Below are positions 35,346-45,300 of a stretch of DNA of 64,000 bases, one piece after another. Source of the DNA: Rugosimonospora acidiphila (GTDB lineage Bacteria > Actinomycetota > Actinomycetes > Mycobacteriales > Micromonosporaceae). Positions within the stretch are counted from its first letter, which is position 1. Each line of letters opens with the position of its first letter. A program made the position numbers and the translations under genes. The notes below the pieces were generated by a model. That model worked only from the letters and a program-made list of their open reading frames with translations. It did not search any database and was not told where the DNA came from. The stretch lies in contig NZ_BAABJQ010000009.1 in NCBI RefSeq assembly GCF_039543385.1, forward strand, positions 62,001-126,000. The letters run 5' to 3'.

Positions 35346-36380
35346 TCAATCCGAAATGACCGGCGCCTGCTCGGGGTTGGCCAGGGCGCTGCCCACCCAG
35401 CCTCGCTCGCGGGCCAGCAGCGCCGCCTGGAACCGGGTGCGGGCGCCCAGCATGGCCATCGTCGCGGTAACGTGCTTCTGCACCGTGCGCCGACTCATGC
35501 CGGTCACCCGCGCGATGGACTCGTCCTTCAGCCCGGCCGACATCAGCAGCAGCACCTGCTGGGCCCGCTCGCTCAGCTCATCGGGCGGCCCGCCGTCGCG
35601 CAGGGACTGCAGCGGCACCGCGCGCTCCCAGATGCTCTCGAACAGCGCGATGAGCGCGTCCAGCAGTGGCGACGGGTGAACCACCAGCGCGCCCAGGCCG
35701 GGCTCGTCCACCTTCAGCGGTACGAAGCCGGCACGCCCGTCGAACAGCGCCAGCTTCATGGGCACGTTGGCGACGGCGCGCGCCTGCTCGCCCATGGCGA
35801 GGCTGTGCTCGGCGACGGCCAGCGTGAGCGACTCGTCCAGCGCCCCGCTCTCGTAGACCGACCGGGACCGTACCCCTCGCCGGATGCCCGCGCCCTCGGC
35901 CCGCAGGACGTCGTTGGGGTCGTCGACCGCCACGTACGGCGGCTTCGTCAGCGAGTCGAACTGGAACTTCGCCGTGTGCACCAGGTGCATGAAGTACCGC
36001 ATCGACCGCTCGCGCCCGACGATCACCTCGACCAGGTCGGCGGCCGTGCCGTCGGAGGCCGCCTCGCGGTACTGGTCCTGCAGCTCCTTGGCGACCACCC
36101 GGATCTGGGCCAGCTCCTCGCGCCTGCGGGTCACCAGGGTCTCCAGGGCCAACTCCGGAGGGCTGGCGCTGTAACCAGGCGGGCGGGTCGGTACCCGCGT
36201 GACCAGCGCCTTGTCCTCCAGCACCCGCAGCAGGTCCCGGGCCGCGCGCACCGACAGACCCAGCGCCTCGGCGACCTCGCGGGCGGTGCGGCTGTGCCCC
36301 TCCCGAACCAGGTACCGGTACGCCTGTTCGTGGGGCGGGCTCACGCCGACGGCACCGAGCTGGTTGTTGGGTTGGGACAC
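35346..36380 (-). CDS. TrmB/LuxR-type transcriptional regulator (paralogue A)
   Basis: The 344-residue protein has an N-terminal TrmB-like winged helix (EQAYRYLVREGHSRTAREVAEALGLSVRAARDLLRVLEDKALVTRVPTRPPGYSASPP). A central domain resembles the phospholipase-D-like or ligand-binding part of such regulators. The C-terminal LuxR helix-turn-helix is LSERAQQVLLLMSAGLKDESIARVTGMSRRTVQKHV (about residues 275-310). The GTG at 36380 is preferred because the product then aligns end to end with the divergent paralogue at 36532; the frame is open to 36494. Regulators of this build are plentiful in actinobacteria, and their targets and ligands are mostly unknown. It could control the tetronate cluster beside it. 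Confidence 0.82.
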   Translation of the reverse strand: MSQPNNQLGAVGVSPPHEQAYRYLVREGHSRTAREVAEALGLSVRAARDLLRVLEDKALVTRVPTRPPGYSASPPELALETLVTRRREELAQIRVVAKELQDQYREAASDGTAADLVEVIVGRERSMRYFMHLVHTAKFQFDSLTKPPYVAVDDPNDVLRAEGAGIRRGVRSRSVYESGALDESLTLAVAEHSLAMGEQARAVANVPMKLALFDGRAGFVPLKVDEPGLGALVVHPSPLLDALIALFESIWERAVPLQSLRDGGPPDELSERAQQVLLLMSAGLKDESIARVTGMSRRTVQKHVTATMAMLGARTRFQAALLARERGWVGSALANPEQAPVISD

Positions 36381-36429
36381 GGTCAGCCAACCCGCCGTCT
36401 GACGCTCATCGCTGTCCGACCGTATCAGC

Positions 36430-36437
36430 GAACGTTC
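36430..36437. promoter_or_regulatory. Palindrome between divergent LuxR-type genes
   Basis: GAACGTTC, a perfect 8-bp palindrome, lies in the 151-bp gap between the two paralogous regulators. It is a possible autoregulatory site, but an 8-mer is weak evidence. Confidence 0.25.
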
Positions 36438-36531
36438 ACCCGATGGGTTCCCGGCCGGGATTGAGATCGATGCCACGTCACGGGCCCGGTGCACCCCGGC
36501 GATCTCGGCGGCGATACTGGCGGCCGGCGGG

Positions 36532-37533
36532 ATGGTCGCGGAGGTGCGCGTGCTTGAGGTTCTCGGTGTCGACGTCTGGGGAGAGAGCGCCTATCTCTGC
36601 CTCGTCGACGGCCCGGCCCTGACCGTCGAGGAGCTGGCCAGCCGCACCGGCATCGACCAGGACAACCTGAAGGGTGCGCTCATCCGGTTGGAGGACCGCG
36701 GCCTGGTCTCCCGGATGCCGGGGCGCCCCACCCGGTACCGGGCGCTGCCGCCGGAGCACGCGCTGGAGGTGCTGCTGCTCGCCCGGGAACGGGACATCCA
36801 CCGGGTCCGGGCCCTGGCCCAGCACCTGGCCGAACGGCACCGCAAGGCGCAGGTCGGCCGGGACTCGGCCTCGCTGATAGAGGTGATCACCGGGCCGGAC
36901 GGCGTGGCGCGGTGCGGGCAGCAGCTGTTCCGCCGGGCCGAGCGGGAGATCCGGGGCATCGACGCGCCGCCCTACGCCAAGGCCAGCAACGGCGAGCGGG
37001 TCAACTCCAGCCTGAACATCGGCGGGCGGCGGGTGCGCAGCCGGTTCATCCACGCCCACGACGCGCTGCGGGTGGCCGGTGGCGTGCGGCGCATCGAGGG
37101 CGACATCGCCGCGGGCGAGGAGGTGCGGTTCCTGCCGCAGACGCCGATGAAGATGATCCTGGCCGACGACCAGGCCGGCCTGATCCCGCTGCTGGCCACC
37201 CCGCAGGTGCTCGACTCCTGCATCCTGGTGTACCCGTCGGCGCTGCTGGACGCCCTGTCCACGCTGTTCGAGACGCTGTGGCAGCATGCCCAGCCCTACA
37301 TCCCCGAGCAGACCGGGCAGCCGGACGACGACGCGCTGCCCGAGGAGGATCGCCGGATCATCGCCCTGCTCGCGATGGGGCTGTCCGACGAGGCGATCGC
37401 CCGGCAACTGGGCATCGGCCACCGCACCATCCAGCGACGGGTACAGGCGCTGCTGGCCCGGTTGGGCGCGACCAGCAGATTCCAGGCCGGCATCCTGGCC
37501 GCCAGCCGCGGCTGGTGGCGGCCGGAAACGTGA
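36532..37533 (+). CDS. TrmB/LuxR-type transcriptional regulator (paralogue B)
   Basis: The 333-residue protein is a divergent paralogue of the gene at 35346. Both share the N-terminal winged helix (here LTVEELASRTGIDQDNLKGALIRLEDRGLVSRMPGRPTRYRALPP), a middle domain with RRVRSRFIHAHDALR and PMKMILADDQAGLIPL, and a C-terminal LuxR helix-turn-helix (DRRIIALLAMGLSDEAIARQLGIGHRTIQRRVQALLARLGATSRFQAG). It is cytoplasmic. The ATG at 36532 begins just before the region shared with paralogue A. Its own targets are unknown; the next gene, convergent, is a secreted peptidase. Confidence 0.83.
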   Translation: MVAEVRVLEVLGVDVWGESAYLCLVDGPALTVEELASRTGIDQDNLKGALIRLEDRGLVSRMPGRPTRYRALPPEHALEVLLLARERDIHRVRALAQHLAERHRKAQVGRDSASLIEVITGPDGVARCGQQLFRRAEREIRGIDAPPYAKASNGERVNSSLNIGGRRVRSRFIHAHDALRVAGGVRRIEGDIAAGEEVRFLPQTPMKMILADDQAGLIPLLATPQVLDSCILVYPSALLDALSTLFETLWQHAQPYIPEQTGQPDDDALPEEDRRIIALLAMGLSDEAIARQLGIGHRTIQRRVQALLARLGATSRFQAGILAASRGWWRPET

Positions 37534-37558
37534 CGACGGCCCATGGCCCGGACACGTT

Positions 37559-37583
37559 GCGGCCGGCGGCGCGGGCCGGCCGC
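37559..37583. terminator. Hairpin between convergent genes
   Basis: GCGGCCGG and CCGGCCGC around a 9-nt loop, between the regulator stop and the S53 peptidase stop. Confidence 0.5.
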
Positions 37584-37632
37584 GCGGTGCGGCCGGCCCG
37601 TGACGCTTCATCGGTGAGGATCACCCCTCGGC

Positions 37633-40600
37633 TCAGCGCGCCGCCAGGCTGAAGTCGGCGGCGACCACGCCACCCTTGACCAACTTCACCGTCCTGGTGT
37701 CCGGCTGGTAGCCGGTCGCGGCGACGATCACCGTCAGCGGATTGTCCTTGGTCGGCAGCCAGAGCCGGTACGCGCCCTGGTCGTCGGTGGTCAACGTGGT
37801 GTCGCCGTTCTTGGTGTCGACCTGCACCACCGCGCCGGACAGCGGCATCTGGGTGCCGTCCGCCGACCTGCCGGTGACCGTTCCGGTCAGTTCGCCCCAG
37901 CCGGCGGGGGCCGTGATGGTCATGGTGATCGGCACGGTCAGCGAGCCGTACGGCGTGTCGCTGTCGATGAGCAGGCTCGCATGGTGGTCGCCGGTGTCGG
38001 CCGATCCCATCGCGGTGGCGTCGAGCGTCACCTTGACGGCCGCCGACTTGCCGGCCCCGATGGTGACCGTCGTGACGTTCTCGGACAGCCACGGCACGTC
38101 GGCGTGCGGCGCGTCGTAGCCGGGCAGCTTCTGCGCCGTGGCCTCGGGCACGCTGTAGCCGTTCAACCCGCCCAGCACGTACCAGCCGATGGCGCCGGCC
38201 GCCTCCATCACCGGGCTGGCCAGGTTCGGCATCGCCGACCAGGCGTCGGTGGCGGGATCGTAGGCGTACGCCTCATTGGTCATCGATCCGGCGGACAGCA
38301 CGTCGCCGCCCGCGGACAGCAGCCGGCCGTCGGCCGCAGTGGCGGCGGCCCCCCAGAAGTCGACCGGCGCATCCGCGATCCGCGTCCACTTGCCGCTGGT
38401 CGAGTCCAGCTTGTACCCGGTCGCGGTGTCGGTGCCGACCGCGTCGGCCGGCTCGTCCGCGCCGCCGGCGCAGTACAGCACGCCGTCGACCGTGGCGCAC
38501 GAGGGGAACGAGACCGGGGCAGGGTACGGCGGGCCCGCCGACCAGGTGTCCGACGCCGGGTCGTAGACCTGCACGGTGTTGTACCCGCAGCCGTCCCAGT
38601 CGCAGCCGCCGATCACGTACAGCTTGTCGCCGAGCACCGCCGAGCCCTCGTCGCCGTACGCCACCGGCGCGTCGGCGATCTGCGACCAGGCGTTCGTCGC
38701 CGGGTCGTAGACCTCGCCACCCTTGATGGGATTGCCGGCCGAGTCCCGGCCACCAGTCACGTAGAGCTTGCCCCGGATCACGCCGTACGCCGCCCCGAAC
38801 CGCTTGGTGGTGGCGCTGGCCAGGGTGGTCCAGCTCGCGCTGGCCGGGTCGTACGAGTAGAACGCGTTGCTCCACTGGCCGCCGGGCGCTTCGCCCAGCC
38901 CGGCATAGAGCACCCCGCCCGCCACGGCCGCGATCCCGCCGTACGTGCCGGTCGGCAGGTCGGTCAGCGGCTGCCACGCCTGCCCGGCCGGCGCGGCACC
39001 GGCCCGCGCGGTACCCGTCGGCGCGGTACCCGTCGGCGCGGTACCCGTCGGCGCCGGGCTCGCGGCGACTGACGACGCGGTCAGCGGGGTCACACCGGCC
39101 TTCACCCGCTGCCGGGCGGCCCCGGCCGCCGGACTCGGCGCGCCGCCGAGCGCCTGTTCCCCGAGCGTGACGGTGGCCGGCGAACCACCGGTGTTCGTGA
39201 CGGTGAGGTTGACCGTCTTCGTGCCGCCCCAGGGCACGCTGCCGGCGACGGCGCTCTCGTTGGCCCTCAGCTGCGCGGGGTGCAGCGCGAAGTCGGCCGC
39301 CGTGACCGCGTTCGAGGCGACGGGCACCTTGGCGGTGACCGCCGGGTACCCGAAGCCGGGCAGCCCGGCGGTGAACTGCTGCTTGCCGGTGCGGCCGGAG
39401 AACAGCCAGTAGAGCCCGTTGGGCAGCGCGGAGTCGCCGGGGGTGGCGACGGCGTGCCCCGAGTCGGTGGGCACCGCGACGCCGCTGACCGTCGCGCCGA
39501 GGACCCCGGCGCCGGTGTTGGCGTCGGTCACCTGGCCGACCAGCAGACCGCCGGTCAGCGTCTGCAGGGCCCGCGTGCCGATCGCGACGTCGTCCAGCTG
39601 CCAGGTGCCGGTCAGCGCACCGGTGAAATGGAAACGCACCCGGACCGACGGCTTGCCCGCGAACTGGTCCAGCGGCACCACTTCGTGCGCCGGCCCGTTG
39701 ATGACGTCGGTGTGGTGCCACACAGTGGTCCACGTCTGGCCGTCATCGGTGCTCACGTCGACGTCCGCGGTCGGGTCGTCCAGCCGGTACGTCGAGGGCA
39801 GCGCGGTGTCGAAGTCCAGCTCGGGCGTCTTCTCCGCGCTGAAGTCGTAGCTGGGGCTGATGAGTTCGGTGTCGGCCGGCAGCCAGCCGAGGGCGTAGTC
39901 GTCCACGATGGCGAAGTGGCCGTTGCCGCCGGTCTGGTTGCCGCGGTTGAGCGGGTCGTCGAACTGCCAGCCGCCGGCCGACGTGTTGTTCTTGACCGTC
40001 CAGCCGTCCGGCGTCGTGCTGGTGTCGAAGCTCTGCTGCGCGCCGCCGTGGTAGGTGATGGCGTAGCCGGGCGCCAGCGCGCCGGTGGTGGACACCGGCA
40101 GCCGCAGGTCGGCCTCGACGCCGGACTCGCCGACCGAAACGTCGGCGCTGGCCGGCTGGTAGCCGGGGTACAGGGCGGTGGCGTGCAGGGTGTAGGTGTG
40201 GTCCATCGGCACCTTGACCGAGTAGGCGCCGGTGGCCGGGTCGGTGAACGCGGTGCCGGGCACCCCGTCGACCGTCACCTTCGCGTAGACGCCCCAGTCG
40301 TGGCCGCCGCCGTCGCGCACGGTGCCGGAGATGGTCTGCGTGGGCACCGGGGTCAGCGCGACGTCCCGGGTCACCGAGGCGCCGTCGGCCAGCTCGACCG
40401 AGCCGAGGTCCTGGTCGGCGTAGCCGAACGCGGCGACCGACAGCGGGTACGAGCCGACCGGCACGACCAGCTGGTAGGCGCCGCCGGAGTCGGTGGTGGC
40501 GTGGTACGCGCCCAGCGTCACCGAGGCACCGGCCACCGCCCTGCCGGTGGACGCGTCGGTCACCGTACCGGCGAGCGTGGCGTGCGGGCCGGGCCGGAAC

Positions 40601-41967
40601 GCGGACAGGCCCTGCGGGGTACCCAGGCCGGTCGGCCCGTCGTACCCGGGGCCGGCCACGCACTCGTACCGCGGGGTGCACTGCGGCGTGGTGCCGAAGC
40701 CACACAATGAGCTGTCCGCGCAGCTGGCATTGTCGCCGACGGTCACGTCGTTGAGCGCGCCGGGGCTCAGGTACGGGTAGGAGGCCGGGTAGCTGCCGGC
40801 CACCGGGGTGCCCGCGTCGGCGTACACGCCCGCGATGATGGGCGACGCGGCGCTCGTACCGCCGTAGACGTTCCAGCCGGCGTCGGAGTAGCTGTTGTAG
40901 ACGGCCACGCCAGTGGCCGGGTCGGAGACGGCGGACACGTCCGCGACCGAGCGGCCGGGGCAGTCCGGGTCGGTCTGGAACGACGGCTTCGGCTCGACCG
41001 CCGAGCAGCCGGAGCCGGGCGCGCCCCACCGGGGACCGTCCGACGTGTTCGCCACGCTGTTCCACACCGTTTCCGACCAGCCGCGGGCGCTGCCGTCCCG
41101 GGTCAGCGCGGTGCCGCCGACCGAGGTGACGTACGGCGAGGAGGCCGGGTAGCTGACCCCGTACCCGTCATCGCCCGAGCTGGCCACGATCGCCGTGCCG
41201 GGGTGGTCGTAGTAGGCCTCGTCGTAGGCGAGCGAGCTGGGGTCCTCGCCGTACCCGCCGTAGGAGTTGGACACGTACTTCGCGCCCAGGGCGACGGCGG
41301 TGTTGACCGCGGTGCCGAGGCTGTCGGTGTCGGGGTTGTCCGCCTCGACGAGCAGGATGTGCGCGGCCGGCGCGATGGCCGACACCATGTCGAGGTCCAG
41401 CGAGATCTCGCCGGCCCAGCCGTCGTCGGCCGCCGGATAGGCCGCGCCGCCCCGCTGGTCCACCTTCCGGAAGCACCCACTCGCGGCGTCACAGGCGGGC
41501 AGCCCGAACTGCTGGCGGTAGACCGCCAGGTCGGACTCGGCGTTCGGGTCGTCGAAGGCGTCCACGATCGCGACCGTCTCGCCGGCACCGCCGTCGGCCG
41601 GCAGCCCGTATGCGGAGTGCAGGTCCGCCGGGCCGTACCCGTCGGGCGGGGTGGTGGCCGCACCGTCGCGCGCCTGGAGCCCGGCCCCCTGCTTCAGGTC
41701 GGTGCGCCGCAGCGCGAAGCAGGTGAACTGGCCCGGCTTCGGCGGGCCGCACAGCGCCTGGGTGGCCACCTGGGCGCCGGTCGCCGGCGCGGCAGTGGCC
41801 GCGTCCTGCGGTACCTGCGTGACGAGCGTGGCGAGCAGCAGCGCGGCGGCCGCCGCGAGCAGGCGAATCGCCGACGACTGACCTGGGTCGCGGCGCGGCG
41901 CCAGACGCGCCGAGCCAGATCGGTCGGACGCCATGCCGCGCGAGGGTAAGGGTCGTCGAAGGTGCAC
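37633..41967 (-). CDS. Giant secreted S53 peptidase with Kelch propeller (paralogue A)
   Basis: The 1,444-residue precursor has a signal peptide with an unusually long basic n-region. The sedolisin-like catalytic domain (about 110-480) has the full tetrad: Glu187 and Asp191 in GEISLDLDM, Asp266 in ASSGDDGYG, and Ser372 in YGGTSAASP. There is no large activation pro-domain. After it come carboxypeptidase-regulatory-like beta domains (AGTVTDASTGRAVAGASVTLG), a jelly roll ending WQLDDVAIGTR, about five Kelch repeats (KLYVTGGRDSAG, KLYVIGGCDWDG, VLYCAGGADE), and a final beta domain. It should be an extracellular acid or neutral endopeptidase; the propeller may bind substrate. GTG 41967 is chosen because GGAG precedes it and the product starts MHLRR like paralogue B (MHLPR); ATG 41934 is the alternative. 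A PTGTA triplicate lies before the Kelch part. Confidence 0.88.
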   Translation of the reverse strand: MHLRRPLPSRGMASDRSGSARLAPRRDPGQSSAIRLLAAAAALLLATLVTQVPQDAATAAPATGAQVATQALCGPPKPGQFTCFALRRTDLKQGAGLQARDGAATTPPDGYGPADLHSAYGLPADGGAGETVAIVDAFDDPNAESDLAVYRQQFGLPACDAASGCFRKVDQRGGAAYPAADDGWAGEISLDLDMVSAIAPAAHILLVEADNPDTDSLGTAVNTAVALGAKYVSNSYGGYGEDPSSLAYDEAYYDHPGTAIVASSGDDGYGVSYPASSPYVTSVGGTALTRDGSARGWSETVWNSVANTSDGPRWGAPGSGCSAVEPKPSFQTDPDCPGRSVADVSAVSDPATGVAVYNSYSDAGWNVYGGTSAASPIIAGVYADAGTPVAGSYPASYPYLSPGALNDVTVGDNASCADSSLCGFGTTPQCTPRYECVAGPGYDGPTGLGTPQGLSAFRPGPHATLAGTVTDASTGRAVAGASVTLGAYHATTDSGGAYQLVVPVGSYPLSVAAFGYADQDLGSVELADGASVTRDVALTPVPTQTISGTVRDGGGHDWGVYAKVTVDGVPGTAFTDPATGAYSVKVPMDHTYTLHATALYPGYQPASADVSVGESGVEADLRLPVSTTGALAPGYAITYHGGAQQSFDTSTTPDGWTVKNNTSAGGWQFDDPLNRGNQTGGNGHFAIVDDYALGWLPADTELISPSYDFSAEKTPELDFDTALPSTYRLDDPTADVDVSTDDGQTWTTVWHHTDVINGPAHEVVPLDQFAGKPSVRVRFHFTGALTGTWQLDDVAIGTRALQTLTGGLLVGQVTDANTGAGVLGATVSGVAVPTDSGHAVATPGDSALPNGLYWLFSGRTGKQQFTAGLPGFGYPAVTAKVPVASNAVTAADFALHPAQLRANESAVAGSVPWGGTKTVNLTVTNTGGSPATVTLGEQALGGAPSPAAGAARQRVKAGVTPLTASSVAASPAPTGTAPTGTAPTGTARAGAAPAGQAWQPLTDLPTGTYGGIAAVAGGVLYAGLGEAPGGQWSNAFYSYDPASASWTTLASATTKRFGAAYGVIRGKLYVTGGRDSAGNPIKGGEVYDPATNAWSQIADAPVAYGDEGSAVLGDKLYVIGGCDWDGCGYNTVQVYDPASDTWSAGPPYPAPVSFPSCATVDGVLYCAGGADEPADAVGTDTATGYKLDSTSGKWTRIADAPVDFWGAAATAADGRLLSAGGDVLSAGSMTNEAYAYDPATDAWSAMPNLASPVMEAAGAIGWYVLGGLNGYSVPEATAQKLPGYDAPHADVPWLSENVTTVTIGAGKSAAVKVTLDATAMGSADTGDHHASLLIDSDTPYGSLTVPITMTITAPAGWGELTGTVTGRSADGTQMPLSGAVVQVDTKNGDTTLTTDDQGAYRLWLPTKDNPLTVIVAATGYQPDTRTVKLVKGGVVAADFSLAAR
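39007..39051. repeat. 15-bp tandem repeat, three copies, coding
   Basis: Three perfect copies of CGCGGTACCCGTCGG encode PTGTA three times in the linker before the Kelch domain of the S53 peptidase. Paralogue B lacks them. Confidence 0.9.
41883..41930 (-). repeat. Dispersed repeat, copy B, inside a signal-peptide region
   Basis: The minus strand here is about 90% identical over roughly 45 bp to the intergenic sequence at 28205. It encodes the SDRSGSARLAPRRDPG part of the peptidase n-region, which paralogue B does not have. This suggests insertion of a short mobile or duplicated element in frame. Confidence 0.7.
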
Positions 41968-42340
41968 CGGCGCTCCAGTCGTAGCCGTGGGGGTTCACGC
42001 CGGGCGGGCAGCTCCACGCTGAGCCGTTCTGCGATCCGCCGGCAAGAGAAGGTTCATCAGCGGGCCACGGGAAATCAACGCGGCCGGGTGGCGGTTTTCC
42101 GCCGTGACGTATTCACGCCTCGCCACGGCCGCGACGTTCGCCCGGGTACACCTCGCCTCCGCACGGCCGGACGGAGCGTTCATGTCGACGCTGCGCAAAT
42201 GAGTCGCTTCCCATGTTGGCCCTTCCGATTACGTTGACACATTTAAGTTTGCCTACGCATGGTGGGGAAACGGCAAACGAAGATCGTCTGTCCTCGGCCC
42301 CGACAAGGGGCCGTGGTCGCAACGAGGGTGGAGGACCTTG
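41968..42340. promoter_or_regulatory. Shared upstream region of the divergent S53 peptidases
   Basis: This 373-bp region separates the two start codons. A perfect TTGACA at 42234-42239 on the plus strand is a possible -35 for paralogue B, but the -10 is unconvincing (CATGGT at 18 bp). GGAGG lies 6 bp before the ATG at 42341. I see no gene or clear palindromic operator. Confidence 0.35.
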
Positions 42341-45300
42341 ATGCACCTACCCAGACAGGGACGGACCCCGGTGCGCGCCAGAACCTGGCTGCTGACCGGG
42401 GCTCTCGTCATGGCCACCGCCGTGCTCGGCCTGCCGGCCGCGGCGAACGCCGCCCCCGCCAAGGGTGGCGCGGCCACCCCGGCCGGTACCGCCTCGGCGA
42501 AACAGAACGTCGTGGCGGTGTGCGGCACTCCGAAGAAGGGCCAGTCGGCGTGCTTCGCGTTGCGCCGCACCGACCTCGCGCCGACCCGCGGCCTGCGGCC
42601 CGCCGACGCCACGCCGCAGGGCTACGGCCCATCCGACCTGCGCAGCGCGTACACCCTGCCGGCGAACGGCGGCGCCGGCGCGACGATCGCGATCGTCGAC
42701 GCCTTCGACGACCCGAACGCCGAGTCCGACCTCGCCGTGTACCGCCAGCAGTTCGGGCTGCCCGCCTGTGACGCCGCGAGTGGGTGCTTCCGCAAGGTGG
42801 ACCAGCGCGGTGGCACCGACTACCCGACCCCCAACGGTGACTGGTCCGGCGAGATCTCGCTGGACCTGGACATGGTCTCCGCCATCGCACCGCAGGCGCA
42901 CATCGTGCTGGTCGAGGCGGACACCAACAACAACACCGACCTGTACGCCGCCGAGGACGAGGCGGTCGCCACCGGTGCCAAGTATGTGTCCAACAGCTGG
43001 GGCAGCGGCTACGACAGCACCCCGGGCAGCGGTGAGGACCCGACCGAGACCACCGCGTCGGACCCGTACTTCAACCACCCCGGCGTCGCCATCGTGGCCA
43101 GCACGGGCGACCTCGGCTACGGGGTCGCCTACCCGGCCGCCTCGCAGTACGTGACCTCGGTCGGCGGCACCGCGCTGACCCGGGCCGACAACACGCGCGG
43201 TTGGTCGGAGTCGGTGTGGAACAACTCCTTCGGCGCCCCCGGCAGCGGCTGCTCGCTGTACGAACCGAAGCCGTCCTTCCAGACGGACACCGGCTGCGCC
43301 AACCGGGCCGAGGCGGACGTGTCCGCGGTCGCCGACCCGGCCACCGGCGTTGCCGTGTACCAAACGTACGGCAACACCGGCTGGAGCGTGTACGGCGGCA
43401 CCAGCGCCGCGGCGCCCATCATCACGTCGACGTTCGCCGACGCGGGCACCCCGGTCGCCGGCACGTACCCGAACTCCTACCCGTACGCGGCCACCGGCGC
43501 GCTCAACGACGTCACCACTGGAAACAACGGCACCTGCTCCCCCGCGTACCTGTGCACCGCCGGCCCGGGCTACGACGGCCCGACCGGTCTGGGCACCCCG
43601 AACGGGACGGGGGCGTTCTCGACCGGGCCGCACGGCGAGGTGACCGGCACGGTGACCGACGCCGGCACCGGCGCCGGGATAGCCGGCGCCACCGTGGCCG
43701 CCGGTGACACCACCACTACCACCGACGCTCAGGGCCACTACGACCTGCACCTACCGGTCGGCAGCTACGACGTGACGGCCAACGGCTACGGGTACTCCGA
43801 CGCCACTGTCACCGGCGTCGCCGTGGCCGACGGCGCGCAGGTGACGGAGGACTTCTCGCTGACCGCCGTGCCGCACGCCACCGTCAGCGGCACGGTCACC
43901 GACGGCTCCGGCCACGGCTGGCCGCTGTACGCGAAGGTGACCGCCGACGGGGTGCCGGGCGGTGGCGTGTTCACTGACCCGTCCACCGGGCACTACAGCA
44001 TGGACCTGCCGCAGGGCCAGACCTACCAGCTGAAGGCCACCCCCGTCTACACCGGGTACGAGACCGGCGGCACCAGCGTCACCCTGGGCACCACCGACGC
44101 GCAGGCCAACATGGACGTGCCGGTCGACGCGCTGGCCTGTGACGCACCCGGGTACCAGTTGCACTACGCCGGCACCACGCAGTCGTTCGACGCCACCACG
44201 GCACCGGACGGCTGGACGGTCGACAACGGCACCGGCACGGCCGGCTGGGTGTTCACCGACGACGGCAACCGCGGCAACTTGACGGGCGGCAGCGGCGGCT
44301 TCGCCATGGTGGACAGCGACCACGATGGTTCGAGCAAGACTGAGAACACCACGCTGACCGCACCGGCCGCCGACTTCACCGGCGTCAGCAGCCCGACGGT
44401 CAGCTTCGACACCGACTACAACTCCTTCAACGGCCAGACCGCCGACGTAGACGTCAGCGTCGACGGCGGCACGACGTGGAGCAACGTCTGGCACCATGGC
44501 AGCGACGCGCTGCGAGAGGCGCACGTCGACATTCCGCTGCCGCAGGCGGCCGGGAAGTCCTCGGTGCTGATCCGGTTCCACTTCACCGGCAGCTTCGGCT
44601 GGTGGTGGGAGCTGGACAACGTGTTCGTCGGGGCCCGGACCTGCGACCCGACGACCCCGGGTGGCATCGTCTTCGGCCAGGTCACCGACGCCAACACCGG
44701 CAAGGGCCTGGTCGGGGCGAAGGTGACCTCGGTGGACCAGGCCGGGGTCGGCGGCACCACCGCGGCGACCCCGGACGACACCAACCTCGGCGACGGCTTC
44801 TACTGGCTGTTCTCGCCGGCCACCGGCACGCACCAGTTCACCGCGACGGACGGTCGCTACACGACTGCCACCGGCACGGTGAAGGTGTCGGCGAACTACG
44901 CCACCCGGGCGGACTTCGCGCTGAAGGCCGGCCAGGTGACGGTGAGCCCGTCGAGCATCGCCAAGACGGTCGCCTGGGGCGGCACCGCCAGCGCCACGGT
45001 GACCCTGAAGAACACCGGTACCGAGCCCGCCACGGTGAACCTCGGCGAGCAGTCCGGCGCCTCCACGCTGATGACCGCCGGCGGCGCGCCGGTCCAGAAG
45101 GTCAACGGCAGCTACTCGCCGCACGCGCTGAGGGCGGACGGCAAGTCGCTGGCGCCGGCGGCCAAGGCGGCACCCGCCGACGGCACACCGTCGGACGCGC
45201 CGTGGACCGCGATCGCCGACTACCCGACCCCTATCCAGGACAACGTGGCGGCGGTCAACGACGGCAAGCTCTACTCGGCGTTCGGCTTCACCGGTGACGG

